Shown here piece after piece: positions 8,404 through 16,709 of a stretch of DNA of 64,000 bases. The position numbers were made by a program, and so were the translations under genes. Within the stretch, counting starts at the first letter, position 1, and every line of letters starts with the position of its first letter. The notes below the pieces were generated by a model. It ran no database searches. It saw nothing but the letters and a program-made list of their open reading frames with translations, and was not told the DNA's origin. Source of the DNA: Marinomonas sp. IMCC 4694 (GTDB lineage Bacteria > Pseudomonadota > Gammaproteobacteria > Pseudomonadales > Marinomonadaceae); assembly GCF_008122525.1 (NCBI RefSeq), contig NZ_VSRV01000001.1, positions 3,286,001 through 3,350,000 of the forward strand. Reading direction: 5' to 3'.

Positions 8404-9340
8404 TGATCTCTCCTCCATGTAACGCCACCAGCTCGCCTTTTTCTTCTAACAACAAGGCACCGTTTTCGTCTATGCCTCGCGCAATACCATGACGCTGCTG
8501 GGACACAGTACTCACAGTAACTGGCTGGTTAAATAACACATCATAAGCTTGCCAGTGATGCTGGAAGTGCTTCATCCCATGACCTTCTTCAAACAACTCA
8601 CACAGCCTGACTAACTCTTTAGCAAGCTCAGCCAAGATCAGGTTACGACTTGGGCGCGTTTTTAATCGTGAAGCGAGATCTGTCCAGGGTTGATCCACTT
8701 GAGTCATGACCGTCACGTCCATCTCGACGTTCAACCCAATACCAATAATGACATGACACACATCTTGATCTGCCACCATTTCCAACAAAATACCGCAGAT
8801 TTTTTGACCTTCTATTTGAACATCGTTTGGCCATTTTAACCCAGGGTTGGGAATGCCTACTTTTTTTAGCACTCGCGCCACCGCCACACCCACCGCAAGG
8901 CTCAACCCTTCAACAACACTGGGGCCATTATCGAAACGCCAAGCAAAAGAAAAGGTGATATTTTTCGCCACGCCTGATTCCCATTGACGACCACGGCGCC
9001 CTTTCCCTTTCGTTTGGCGCTCTACCGAAAACAACACGGGCAAAGGTCGCCCATCGGCAATATATTGCTTAGCATCGCCATTGGTTGACTCCGTTTCAAA
9101 CGCCAGTTGCACAACAACGTCATCCGGCACACCGTGTTGACGAAGCGCCTCTTCAGACAATAACTCTAGTGGCGAAGGCAAACGATACCCTCGCCCTTTC
9201 ACTGAATGCACGGTCACACCAATCGATTCTAGTTTTTTCAGCTTCTTCCACACCGCCGCACGAGTCACTCCCATGGCGGCACCCAGCGCTTCGCCCGAAT
9301 GAAATTCATTGTCGCTCAGCAACGCCAAAACAGTCTGCAT
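8387..9340 (-). CDS. birA: Bifunctional biotin ligase/biotin operon repressor BirA
   Basis: Attaches biotin to acetyl-CoA carboxylase and, with a DNA-binding N-terminus, can repress biotin genes. It has a winged helix at residues 1-60 (LLSDNEFHSGEALGAAMGVTRAAVWKKLKKL), then the ligase domain with the biotinyl-AMP loop GKGRRGRQW, LKWPNDV and KICGILLEM, and a C-terminal SH3-like domain. The start is ATG at 9340 with GGGAGC nine bases upstream; an in-frame TTG directly precedes it. First gene of the birA-coaX-SPOR operon. Confidence 0.96.
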   Translation of the reverse strand: MQTVLALLSDNEFHSGEALGAAMGVTRAAVWKKLKKLESIGVTVHSVKGRGYRLPSPLELLSEEALRQHGVPDDVVVQLAFETESTNGDAKQYIADGRPLPVLFSVERQTKGKGRRGRQWESGVAKNITFSFAWRFDNGPSVVEGLSLAVGVAVARVLKKVGIPNPGLKWPNDVQIEGQKICGILLEMVADQDVCHVIIGIGLNVEMDVTVMTQVDQPWTDLASRLKTRPSRNLILAELAKELVRLCELFEEGHGMKHFQHHWQAYDVLFNQPVTVSTVSQQRHGIARGIDENGALLLEEKGELVALHGGEISVRRS

Positions 9341-9365
9341 CAAAACGCTCCCGTCACTGTATTAT

Positions 9366-10574
9366 TCACTCGTTAATCGCATTTGCTCGTGTAAAGAAAA
9401 CAATTTCTTTCATCAAGCCATTAAAATTAGGGTTCCAAGATATTCTGGCCGCATGAGGGCTCTTTTTTGATAACAGCTTAGATCGCTCCCCATACCAATT
9501 GTCCGCATCGGTACGGCAAGTTTGATACAAAGGCTGATCAGACCAATACCATGTACAAATACGATACTCACCGTTTTCACCATAATACGGATTTTCTGGG
9601 CTACCGTGCACTGCCATATGCGACAGCCCCGTGATTTTGGACATCGGCCAGTCGGTATTAAATACCTTAATACGATCCGAATTGGCGCTCATTTGCTCTC
9701 GGCTGTATACCACCATTTGGCTTTTTGACCCTATCATACCCTGCTTAAAAACATTTTCTGACACGGAAGCATCAACGGTCTGATCGTCCTCGGATAGCGC
9801 CATAAATACCGGTAAGGTTTTAGGATGATCCATCACCAGATTCTTAACTTCTTTTGATAATTTATACACCTGAGCAATCGCCGGTACAGGAATAGACGCG
9901 TACTTTGCAAAATCATCACTCGGCTCATGATCCAGCCAATCTGTTACGAATGCCAACCAGGGAGAAAGCCAATCCACAACGCTATTAACCTTAAACACAG
10001 GCGAAAACAAGATCGCGCCCGCTACGGAATCAGCATGCTGCCACGCGTATTCTGTCGCCAACGCCCCGCCCGTCGAAAAGCCACCCACGTACAAGACATC
10101 GACTTCTTCACGAAACTGATCGGCGGCGTGGCGAAATGCGTCACGCCAATCCTCACGCGTGACTGTCAGCAGATCTTCCGCTTTCGTACCGTGCCCCGGG
10201 AACAAAATGACTCGAACCTGATAGCACGCAGCCTGTAACGCTGCAGCCGAATCTCGCATAGAAAAAGGGGAATCCGATAGCCCATGAGATAAAAGCACAC
10301 CGATTTTCGCTGCCCCTTCGCAACGGTCGGCATCGGGGCGCCGCTCAAACGGCATCACCGCAGCCAACTCTCTCGCTTTATCATCAGGGTTTACCCAGAT
10401 TTTACGACCTTCAAGATAGCGCTCTGCCCGCTCTGTATACCGCGAGAAAGACTCATCTGCCTCGTACACAAAGGGCGACACGTTATCCGCTGCCACAGCA
10501 AGATTAACTCCAGGCAAAGCCAAAAGGCACACACACCAAAGGCGTATTTTTTGACGTATTAGCACAGCTTTCAT
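9366..10574 (-). CDS. Exported alpha/beta hydrolase
   Basis: A serine hydrolase of the alpha/beta-fold (lysophospholipase/esterase-like), substrate unknown. A Sec signal peptide covers about residues 1-29 (hydrophobic core RLWCVCLLALPGVNLAVA, cleavage near AVA-AD). The catalytic set is visible: oxyanion segment SHGLSDSPFS, nucleophile elbow GGFSTGGA near residue 170, acid in LSEDDQTVD and a histidine in GLSHMAVHG. I chose ATG at 10574 because the signal peptide begins there; an ATG seven codons upstream is possible. A longer reading to 10766 would overlap the divergent acetyltransferase and is not supported. Confidence 0.8.
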   Translation of the reverse strand: MKAVLIRQKIRLWCVCLLALPGVNLAVAADNVSPFVYEADESFSRYTERAERYLEGRKIWVNPDDKARELAAVMPFERRPDADRCEGAAKIGVLLSHGLSDSPFSMRDSAAALQAACYQVRVILFPGHGTKAEDLLTVTREDWRDAFRHAADQFREEVDVLYVGGFSTGGALATEYAWQHADSVAGAILFSPVFKVNSVVDWLSPWLAFVTDWLDHEPSDDFAKYASIPVPAIAQVYKLSKEVKNLVMDHPKTLPVFMALSEDDQTVDASVSENVFKQGMIGSKSQMVVYSREQMSANSDRIKVFNTDWPMSKITGLSHMAVHGSPENPYYGENGEYRICTWYWSDQPLYQTCRTDADNWYGERSKLLSKKSPHAARISWNPNFNGLMKEIVFFTRANAINE

Positions 10575-10711
10575 TACATGGCTCTCATTTTTCATTTTGC
10601 ACTTTTTGTATCCACCCAAAAAAAAGCGACGCTGTTCACACCCATAAGCTATGTTACTATCGAGCATACAGGCGCTACTTACCTTTAACTTACTCAAACG
10701 TATTCTTAACG

Positions 10712-11155
10712 ATGACGAACCCACCTTATCCTCAGGCAGAACGAGTTCCTTCACTGTGGTTCCCACTGGTCAAAAAGTTCTATCAGGCTCATTATCCTAG
10801 CGGCAAACCCAATAAAGCCGACCCCATTTGGGCGATTAAAAATGGCGGCAATATCCTTTGTGCGGTTAGGCTCAAACAATGCTCGCCAAATCAACTGCTA
10901 ACCGCCATGGTTACCGCGCCGTCGCACCGCAATCAAGGTCTAGCCAGTCGCTTATTGAACGACATTAAACCCTTATTGACTCAAACGCCCAGCTATTGTT
11001 TCGCGTTTAACCCTCTTGTGGACTTTTACACTCGTCATCATTTTACGATTATTTCTACCGACATGTTACCAGAAGCACTTAAAACTCGCTTTGTTGCCTA
11101 TCAGGCACAAGGCCGAGGCATAACCGCGATGCGTTACGTTAATCCATCATGTTAA
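10712..11155 (+). CDS. GNAT-family N-acetyltransferase
   Basis: A 147-residue protein with the GNAT core: a beta strand (GGNILCAVRLKQC), the acetyl-CoA motif A around TAMVTAPSHRNQGLASRLL (R/Q-x-x-G-x-A loop) and a C-terminal strand with FYTRHHFTI. The substrate cannot be told from sequence. It is divergent from the exported hydrolase across about 137 nt. Confidence 0.8.
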   Translation: MTNPPYPQAERVPSLWFPLVKKFYQAHYPSGKPNKADPIWAIKNGGNILCAVRLKQCSPNQLLTAMVTAPSHRNQGLASRLLNDIKPLLTQTPSYCFAFNPLVDFYTRHHFTIISTDMLPEALKTRFVAYQAQGRGITAMRYVNPSC

Positions 11156-11345
11156 CAAACTTAACAAGTGAACGCTGTCTTTAAAAAAACGCCCAAAAAC
11201 ACGTAAAACGAACTTAAAAAACACTTAATCTGGCTTAAATCTCTAAAACCACGCCACACCAGTTGACCATCTAAAAGCCCCTCCAGTACCTTTAATGGCA
11301 GACATTATCGTTGCGATAAGACCCTATATAAAAACAGAGGATTCT

Positions 11346-12689
11346 ATGCCAATTAGCTTACCATCGCAGTCAAAAATGCTTGCCCCCAACTTTATTTTTG
11401 GCGTGGCAACCGCCTCTTTTCAAATTGAAGGCGCAACCGACGCCGATCATCGCCTCACGTCGATCTGGGATACCTTTTGTGCGACCCCGGGTAAAGTCAA
11501 AGGGGGCGACAACGGTGAGCAAGCATGCGATCACTATCATCGCTGGGAAGAAGACATTGCACTGATCAAAGATCTTGGCGTCGATGCGTACCGTTTGTCG
11601 ATCGCCTGGCCACGGGTTATGAACGAGCAAGGCGAAGCCAACCAAGCTGGACTCGACTTTTATCAACGCTTATTAACCCGCCTCAAAGCGGAAGGGCTAA
11701 CCGTCTTTGTCACTCTGTATCATTGGGACTTACCACAATACTTAGAAGACAAAGGTGGCTGGCTGAACAGAGAAACAGCGTACCAATTTAAACACTACGC
11801 TGACATCGTAAGCAACGCATTAGGCGAATGGGTCGACAGCTGGGCGACCTTTAACGAACCTTTCTGCGCCGCCATTTTGGGGTACGAACTCGGTATTCAC
11901 GCGCCGGGGTTAAGCAAACCAGAATATGGCAGACAGGCCGCCCATCATATTTTACTCGCCCATGGCTTGGCCTTGCCCGTTATTCGACACAACGCACCGA
12001 ACGCTCAGGTCGGCATTGTACTCAATATGAACCGCTCTTACGCCGCCAGTGAAAAAGCCGAAGACCAGTTTGCTTGCCTAATGCGCGACATACTTGATAA
12101 TCAATTCTTTATCGAACCACTTATGAAAGGCCAATACCCTCAACTGCTTAATAAGGTCGCACCTCAATACTTACCGAATATTTTACCGGGCGACATGGCG
12201 ATCATTTCTCAGCCGATCGACTTTTTAGGAATGAACTATTACACCTGCAACCACAATGCCTATGACGCCAACCATCTCTTCAAAGACGTCAAAAACGCTC
12301 AGCCCGTAGAATACACCGACATCGGCTGGGAAATTGCCCCTCACGCTTTTACCGAGCTGCTAGTGAATCTCAACAAACAGTACAGATTACCGCCTCTCTA
12401 TATTACCGAGAATGGCATGGCCTGCGCTGACCACAACATCGATGGCGACATAAACGATGAACAAAGAGTACGATACCTACACAGCCACTTAAACGCCGTA
12501 CATCATGCCATAGAAGCAGGCGTCGACATTCGTGGCTACTTTGCATGGAGCCTGATGGACAACTTCGAGTGGGCCGAAGGCTACAGCAAACGCTTTGGTC
12601 TAATTTATGTGGATTATCAAACGCAACAGCGAACAATGAAGCGCAGCGGACACGCTTACCGCGCATTAATGGACAGCCGAGCAGGTTAA
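11346..12689 (+). CDS. GH1 beta-glucosidase
   Basis: Retaining glycoside hydrolase family 1, likely a cytoplasmic beta-glucosidase acting on cellobiose-type disaccharides. At 447 residues it is full length with no signal peptide. The N-terminal signature FIFGVATASFQIEGA is present. The acid/base glutamate is in TFNEP (E172) and the nucleophile in ITENG (E355), with the closing motifs GYFAWSLMDNFEWAEGY and RFGLIYVDY. I chose ATG at 11346, preceded by GAGG; an upstream in-frame start at 11295 would add 17 residues with no binding site. A terminator follows the gene. Confidence 0.93.
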   Translation: MPISLPSQSKMLAPNFIFGVATASFQIEGATDADHRLTSIWDTFCATPGKVKGGDNGEQACDHYHRWEEDIALIKDLGVDAYRLSIAWPRVMNEQGEANQAGLDFYQRLLTRLKAEGLTVFVTLYHWDLPQYLEDKGGWLNRETAYQFKHYADIVSNALGEWVDSWATFNEPFCAAILGYELGIHAPGLSKPEYGRQAAHHILLAHGLALPVIRHNAPNAQVGIVLNMNRSYAASEKAEDQFACLMRDILDNQFFIEPLMKGQYPQLLNKVAPQYLPNILPGDMAIISQPIDFLGMNYYTCNHNAYDANHLFKDVKNAQPVEYTDIGWEIAPHAFTELLVNLNKQYRLPPLYITENGMACADHNIDGDINDEQRVRYLHSHLNAVHHAIEAGVDIRGYFAWSLMDNFEWAEGYSKRFGLIYVDYQTQQRTMKRSGHAYRALMDSRAG

Positions 12690-12753
12690 TCCCCCCACGA
12701 CAGGCACCCGTAAAAACAATCAAACAGACAGACGCTTAATAGACACTTACTCC

Positions 12754-12780
12754 AGCGGCCTCCATCTTGAGGCCGCTTCC
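12754..12780 (+). terminator. Terminator after the GH1 gene
   Basis: A perfect 9-bp stem AGCGGCCTC/GAGGCCGCT with a six-base loop, followed by a pyrimidine-rich TTCCTTACTT tract. Confidence 0.7.
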
Positions 12781-12872
12781 TTACTTGATGCTCAATCCTC
12801 ACCTTGAACTTCGCTTACAAGTGACCCATATTGCTTCAATACGGGTACACCGAATTAAACCGAGGAAACACA

Positions 12873-13511
12873 ATGTCAAATTTATTGGATAAATTGAACT
12901 GGCGTTACGCCACCAAAAAAATGGATTCGAGCAAAGTCGTCGAAGAAGAAAAAGTAGAACGTATTTTAGAAGCAATTCGCCTAACCGCCACGTCCAGTGG
13001 CTTACAGCCTTACGAAGTAGTTGTCGTGAAGAATACGGCCTTGCGTGAAGCCATCGTTCCGCATGCTTGGAACCAAGCCCAAATCACCGATGGCTCCCAT
13101 TTATTAGTGTTCGCCGCGTGGGATAACTACACCGAAGAACGCATTAACCAGATGTTCGACCTCGTCAACGACGAACGCGGTTTCGTGAACGAAGGGTGGG
13201 AAAACTACCGTAAAATGATCTTGGGCGCATACCCGCCACGTGATGCCGATGTTAACTTCCAACACGCTGCGCGTCAGGCGTACATAGGACTAGGCACCGC
13301 GTTAATTGCCGCCGCTGAAGAAGGTGTCGACAGCACACCAATGGAAGGCTTTGATCCTGTAAAAGTTGACGAGATTTTAGGCCTTACCGAACGCGGCTTA
13401 CGCTCTGTTATCTTGCTGCCTTTGGGTTACCGTGCCGAAGAAGGCGATTGGCTAAAAGATCTTAAAAAAATCCGCCGCTCCAAAGCACAGTTCATCACTG
13501 AAATGAACTAA
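12873..13511 (+). CDS. Nitroreductase-family NAD(P)H oxidoreductase
   Basis: An FMN-dependent oxidoreductase of the nitroreductase fold (NfsB-like), 212 residues. Visible family features are the N-terminal RYATKKMDSSKVV (Arg/Lys for FMN phosphate), the segment RLTATSSGLQPYEVVVV, the helix RQAYIGLGTALIAAAEEGVDSTPMEGF, and the C-terminal VILLPLGYRAEEGDW. The physiological substrate is unknown. The start follows GAGGAAACACA closely; an upstream in-frame start at 12831 is unlikely. Confidence 0.9.
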   Translation: MSNLLDKLNWRYATKKMDSSKVVEEEKVERILEAIRLTATSSGLQPYEVVVVKNTALREAIVPHAWNQAQITDGSHLLVFAAWDNYTEERINQMFDLVNDERGFVNEGWENYRKMILGAYPPRDADVNFQHAARQAYIGLGTALIAAAEEGVDSTPMEGFDPVKVDEILGLTERGLRSVILLPLGYRAEEGDWLKDLKKIRRSKAQFITEMN

Positions 13512-13559
13512 AAACAGGTACTAAAAAACATGCACTGAACATCAAGGCGCTTTTCCACT

Positions 13560-13582
13560 GTTTACGCCGTACTGGCGTAAAC
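13560..13582. repeat. Perfect hairpin after the nitroreductase gene
   Basis: GTTTACGCC and GGCGTAAAC form a 9-bp perfect inverted repeat around five bases. No T run follows, so it is either a weak terminator or an mRNA 3' stabilising structure between the nitroreductase and the DUF3750 gene. Confidence 0.5.
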
Positions 13583-13610
13583 AAAGCCTAACAATAGACA
13601 AGGTTCGAAG

Positions 13611-14153
13611 ATGATGAAAATCTTAAGTGTTCTATTTCTCGCGTGGTTGTTAAGCGCCTGTTCAACGAATGATAACTGGCGAACGGCCAGCCGAGAACCA
13701 GCAGGCATTTCGCCCTTACCAAGTGAAGAAAAAGCCGCAGTGATCGAGTTCTATGCGGCCGATGCATTCAGTTGGCGTGGTTGGTTTGCGGTGCACACTT
13801 GGGTTGCGATCAAAGAAGCCAACGCCGCAGAATACACGGTGTATGAAGTCACTGGCTGGCGAGTACGTCGCGGCTTACCGGCGCTGTCTGAATACAGCAC
13901 AACCACACCAGACCGCTACTGGTTCGGCGCAAAACCCAAAAAAGTGCTGTCGATCATTGGGCCAAAAGCCGACGAATTGATTCCACAAATTCGTGACGCC
14001 GTTAAGCGCTATCCTTGGGCGAATGAATATACGGTGTTTCCGGGCCCTAACAGCAACACCTTCCCCACTTGGCTGGGTTTGCAAGTGCCGGAGTTGCACC
14101 TAGACATGCCTTTCAGCGCCATTGGCAGCGGCTACGCGCATCATCGGCCCTAG
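13611..14153 (+). CDS. DUF3750-family lipoprotein
   Basis: A 180-residue protein with a lipoprotein signal (MMKILSVLFLAWLLSAC; lipobox L-S-A-C), so it is membrane-anchored. The rest matches the DUF3750 pattern: VIEFYAADAFSWRGWFAVHTWVAIK, YTVYEVTGWR, then YPWANEYTVFPGPNSNTFPTW, a Trp/Pro-rich region with a conserved N-S-N-T-F. The function of the family is not known to me. It stands alone between hairpins, so it is likely monocistronic. Confidence 0.8.
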   Translation: MMKILSVLFLAWLLSACSTNDNWRTASREPAGISPLPSEEKAAVIEFYAADAFSWRGWFAVHTWVAIKEANAAEYTVYEVTGWRVRRGLPALSEYSTTTPDRYWFGAKPKKVLSIIGPKADELIPQIRDAVKRYPWANEYTVFPGPNSNTFPTWLGLQVPELHLDMPFSAIGSGYAHHRP

Positions 14154-14190
14154 TGTTGGCTTTCGATTTCTCTTAAGCTTAAAGACAAAC

Positions 14191-14230
14191 ACTTAATTTA
14201 TGGGACGACGCGACGCCTCATAAATTAAGT
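14191..14230. repeat. AT-rich inverted repeat
   Basis: ACTTAATTTATG and CATAAATTAAGT form a 12-bp perfect inverted repeat around a 16-base GC-rich centre (gacgacgcgacg core). It lies just after the DUF3750 stop in the 267-nt gap before the amylosucrase gene. It may be a terminator without a T run or a protein-binding site. Nothing else was seen in the gap besides probable promoter sequence. Confidence 0.5.
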
Positions 14231-14420
14231 CATTATTTAGAACGCCCCCATATTGACCCGTCATACGCCTTACGCTACGTTTTCTCACTGGAAAATAAAG
14301 CGTCTCAACCCTGTCTTGAAAGTGACCTTTCCACCCTAACTTTTTGGCCTAACGCGCTTCTCTCGGTAACAATAACTCATGCTCGTGAATCATCACGAGC
14401 CTCGAAAAAAGGCAAAAAAC

Positions 14421-16331
14421 ATGGCTCTGGATGTCGCTTTCGAAGCACAAAAAACACAGCAGCGTCTTTTATTGGAATTGGATTTCAGCCAGCTCACCGT
14501 GCAACAAAAGTTGACCTATGAGCAACGGTTTACTCTTCATTTCCCCGCGCTGTTCGAACAACTGTTCCCACTCTATGGTCATTGTTTCGATTTGCACTAT
14601 CACCTAAAAATGTTATTGCAATCGTTTATCGACTTTCAGAAAAAAAAGCGTCCCGCTCAAATAAAAGATAAATCCGAATTTTGGTTTGAATCGAATAAAA
14701 ACGTCGGCATTGCCGTGTATGTCGACTTGTTGGCCGATGACTTAAATTCATTGATCGAAAAAATCCCCTACTTTGAGTCGCTGGGCGTGAATTATGTTCA
14801 CTTAATGCCATTGTATTTATCACCTGAAGGGAACAGTGACGGTGGTTATGCCATTTCTGATTACAGAACCGTCGCGCCCACCCTTGGCACCAACAAAGAT
14901 CTAAAAAATCTCGCATCCGCCTTACATAAAAAAGGCATTCGTATGGTGCTGGATTTTGTCTTCAACCACACGTCAGACGAACACCGATGGGCGCAAGCAG
15001 CGCAATCGGGAGACAAAGAGTACCAGGAATATTATTATTTTTTAGGCGAAGATGAAGCCGCTGAATACAACCGCACTGTACGCGAAATTTTCCCCCAAGT
15101 ACGTCGTGGAAGCTTCACCCATTACCCTAAGCTCAACAGCCACGTTTGGACTACCTTTAATTCATTCCAATGGGATTTAAACTATACAAATCCCGCGGTC
15201 TTTGTGGCCGTTGTGGATGAAATGCTGCACTTGGTATTAAACGGATGCGACGTGTTACGGCTCGACGCGCTGGCATTCGTGTGGAAAGAAAAAGGCACCG
15301 TATGCGAAAATCTACCCAAAGCACACAACCTCATCAAAGCCTTCAAGGCGTGCTTAGACATCGCAGCGCCGCAGGTGGTATTCAAGTCAGAAGCCATCGT
15401 ACACCCAGATGAAGTCAACAAATACATAGGCGCCGATGAATGCACCTTATCGTATAACCCTTTGATGATGGCGTTATTATGGGAAAGTCTAGCGACACGA
15501 AAAACGTCGCTATTGTATCAATCCCTGGAACGCAGCTTTCAAATTCCGAAACACACGACTTGGGTAAACTACATACGCTGTCACGACGACATCGGCTGGT
15601 TATGGGACGATGCAATTTCTGAGCGGTTGGGCATAAACGGTCACGGTCATCGACAGTTCTTAAACCAATTCTATACAGGTCAATTTGACGGATCTTTCGC
15701 TGCAGGCGTACCTTTTCAAGAAAACCCCGTCAATGGCGACTGCCGAGTGTGCGGCACCCTAGCATCCCTCGCAGGTGTTGAAAAAGCCGTACAAGCCAAC
15801 GACCCCGTGTTACTCGATCATGCTCTGATGCGCATCCGTCTGTTGAACGGTATTAACTTCGCCATGCCAGGGATTCCGCTGCTGTACCAAGGCGATGACC
15901 TTGGCGTACTCAATAACAATGACTACCTTAGCGACACAACAAAAGTCGACGACAGCCGCTGGGTGCATCGTAAAAAAATTACACAACAAGATTTCAAACT
16001 GGCCGAAGACCTTTCAGCGCCGCAAGGTAAAATCGCTCGGTTAATTCGAGACATGATTCAAATACGCAAAGCCAATCCGATTTTTGGTGCAACCCAATTT
16101 GAACTGATGTCACTCAACAGCGAACATCTGTTTGCGTTTAAGCGAACGTCAGGCGAACATACCTTATTGGTCATTGCCAACTTGAGCGAACACCGCGTTT
16201 CGCTTGCGAAACCACTCAGCGATCTTCTTGGACAACACACTGCTGTCGATTTCTTAACGGACCAGAACATTGACTTGCTTGGGTTAGTGGCAATCGAGCC
16301 ACTGGATATTCTCTGGCTTACCCAGCCTTAA
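14421..16331 (+). CDS. Amylosucrase (GH13)
   Basis: Transglucosidase that builds alpha-1,4-glucan from sucrose and releases fructose. The 636 residues equal the length of Neisseria polysaccharea amylosucrase, and the catalytic residues fall almost in register: nucleophile D282 (RLDALAF), acid/base E324 (FKSEAIV) and D389 (RCHDDIGW), against 286/328/393 in that enzyme. Other GH13 signs are GVNYVHLMPL and DFVFNHTSDEH, and RQFLNQFYTGQFDGSFA is typical of amylosucrase. No signal peptide. The start at 14421 follows AAAGGC; an in-frame upstream ATG (14379) lacks a binding site. Sucrose hydrolase/phosphorylase relatives are the alternative. Confidence 0.88.
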   Translation: MALDVAFEAQKTQQRLLLELDFSQLTVQQKLTYEQRFTLHFPALFEQLFPLYGHCFDLHYHLKMLLQSFIDFQKKKRPAQIKDKSEFWFESNKNVGIAVYVDLLADDLNSLIEKIPYFESLGVNYVHLMPLYLSPEGNSDGGYAISDYRTVAPTLGTNKDLKNLASALHKKGIRMVLDFVFNHTSDEHRWAQAAQSGDKEYQEYYYFLGEDEAAEYNRTVREIFPQVRRGSFTHYPKLNSHVWTTFNSFQWDLNYTNPAVFVAVVDEMLHLVLNGCDVLRLDALAFVWKEKGTVCENLPKAHNLIKAFKACLDIAAPQVVFKSEAIVHPDEVNKYIGADECTLSYNPLMMALLWESLATRKTSLLYQSLERSFQIPKHTTWVNYIRCHDDIGWLWDDAISERLGINGHGHRQFLNQFYTGQFDGSFAAGVPFQENPVNGDCRVCGTLASLAGVEKAVQANDPVLLDHALMRIRLLNGINFAMPGIPLLYQGDDLGVLNNNDYLSDTTKVDDSRWVHRKKITQQDFKLAEDLSAPQGKIARLIRDMIQIRKANPIFGATQFELMSLNSEHLFAFKRTSGEHTLLVIANLSEHRVSLAKPLSDLLGQHTAVDFLTDQNIDLLGLVAIEPLDILWLTQP

Positions 16332-16364
16332 TTTCGTGTTTTCTGTTCAGAAAATACAGCAATA

Positions 16365-16402
16365 AAAAAACGGGCTTACTGTAAAAGTAAGCCCGTTTTT
16401 TA
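16365..16402. terminator. Bidirectional terminator
   Basis: A strong stem CGGGCTTACT/AGTAAGCCCG is flanked by A and T runs on both sides. It serves the amylosucrase gene on the plus strand and the YheV-like gene on the minus strand. Confidence 0.85.
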
Positions 16403-16428
16403 GTCACCTTCATATTGTTGAAGAAGAA

Positions 16429-16689
16429 TCAGTGCTTGGTCATCCCAGGGTTTGGAATGAAGTTGATTACAACTTCTTCGGCATCCGGTGCGCTGCTGTG
16501 CGGTTGATTCACTCGAGTTGGAATCTCCGTTGGCTGCGCCTGAACAATGGTCGATTGCTCGTCCGTATAACCGCATAAGATACACTCACGATATTGCTTT
16601 TCAGCGTCGTCATCGCGCCATGCACGAATCTTATCCATCTCACTGCAACGAGGGCACACCGCCCCAGCGATAAAGCGTTTTACTGTCAT
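16429..16689 (-). CDS. YheV-family zinc-ribbon protein
   Basis: A small 86-residue protein beginning VKRFIAGAVCPRCSEMD, with two CxxC knuckles (CPRC and CILC). This is the YheV-type putative metal-binding family of unknown role. It is 20 nt downstream of prlC and probably co-transcribed. The C-terminal tail (EEVVINFIPNPGMTKH) matches the family's short conserved ending in spirit, but is longer and Ser/Pro-rich before it. Confidence 0.75.
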   Translation of the reverse strand: MTVKRFIAGAVCPRCSEMDKIRAWRDDDAEKQYRECILCGYTDEQSTIVQAQPTEIPTRVNQPHSSAPDAEEVVINFIPNPGMTKH

Positions 16690-16709
16690 AACCTTACACC
16701 TTCTAACCT

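Noticed and set aside
9366..10766. 466-codon reading of the exported hydrolase
   Set aside because: The extra N-terminus lacks a binding site, hides the signal peptide and overlaps the divergent acetyltransferase.
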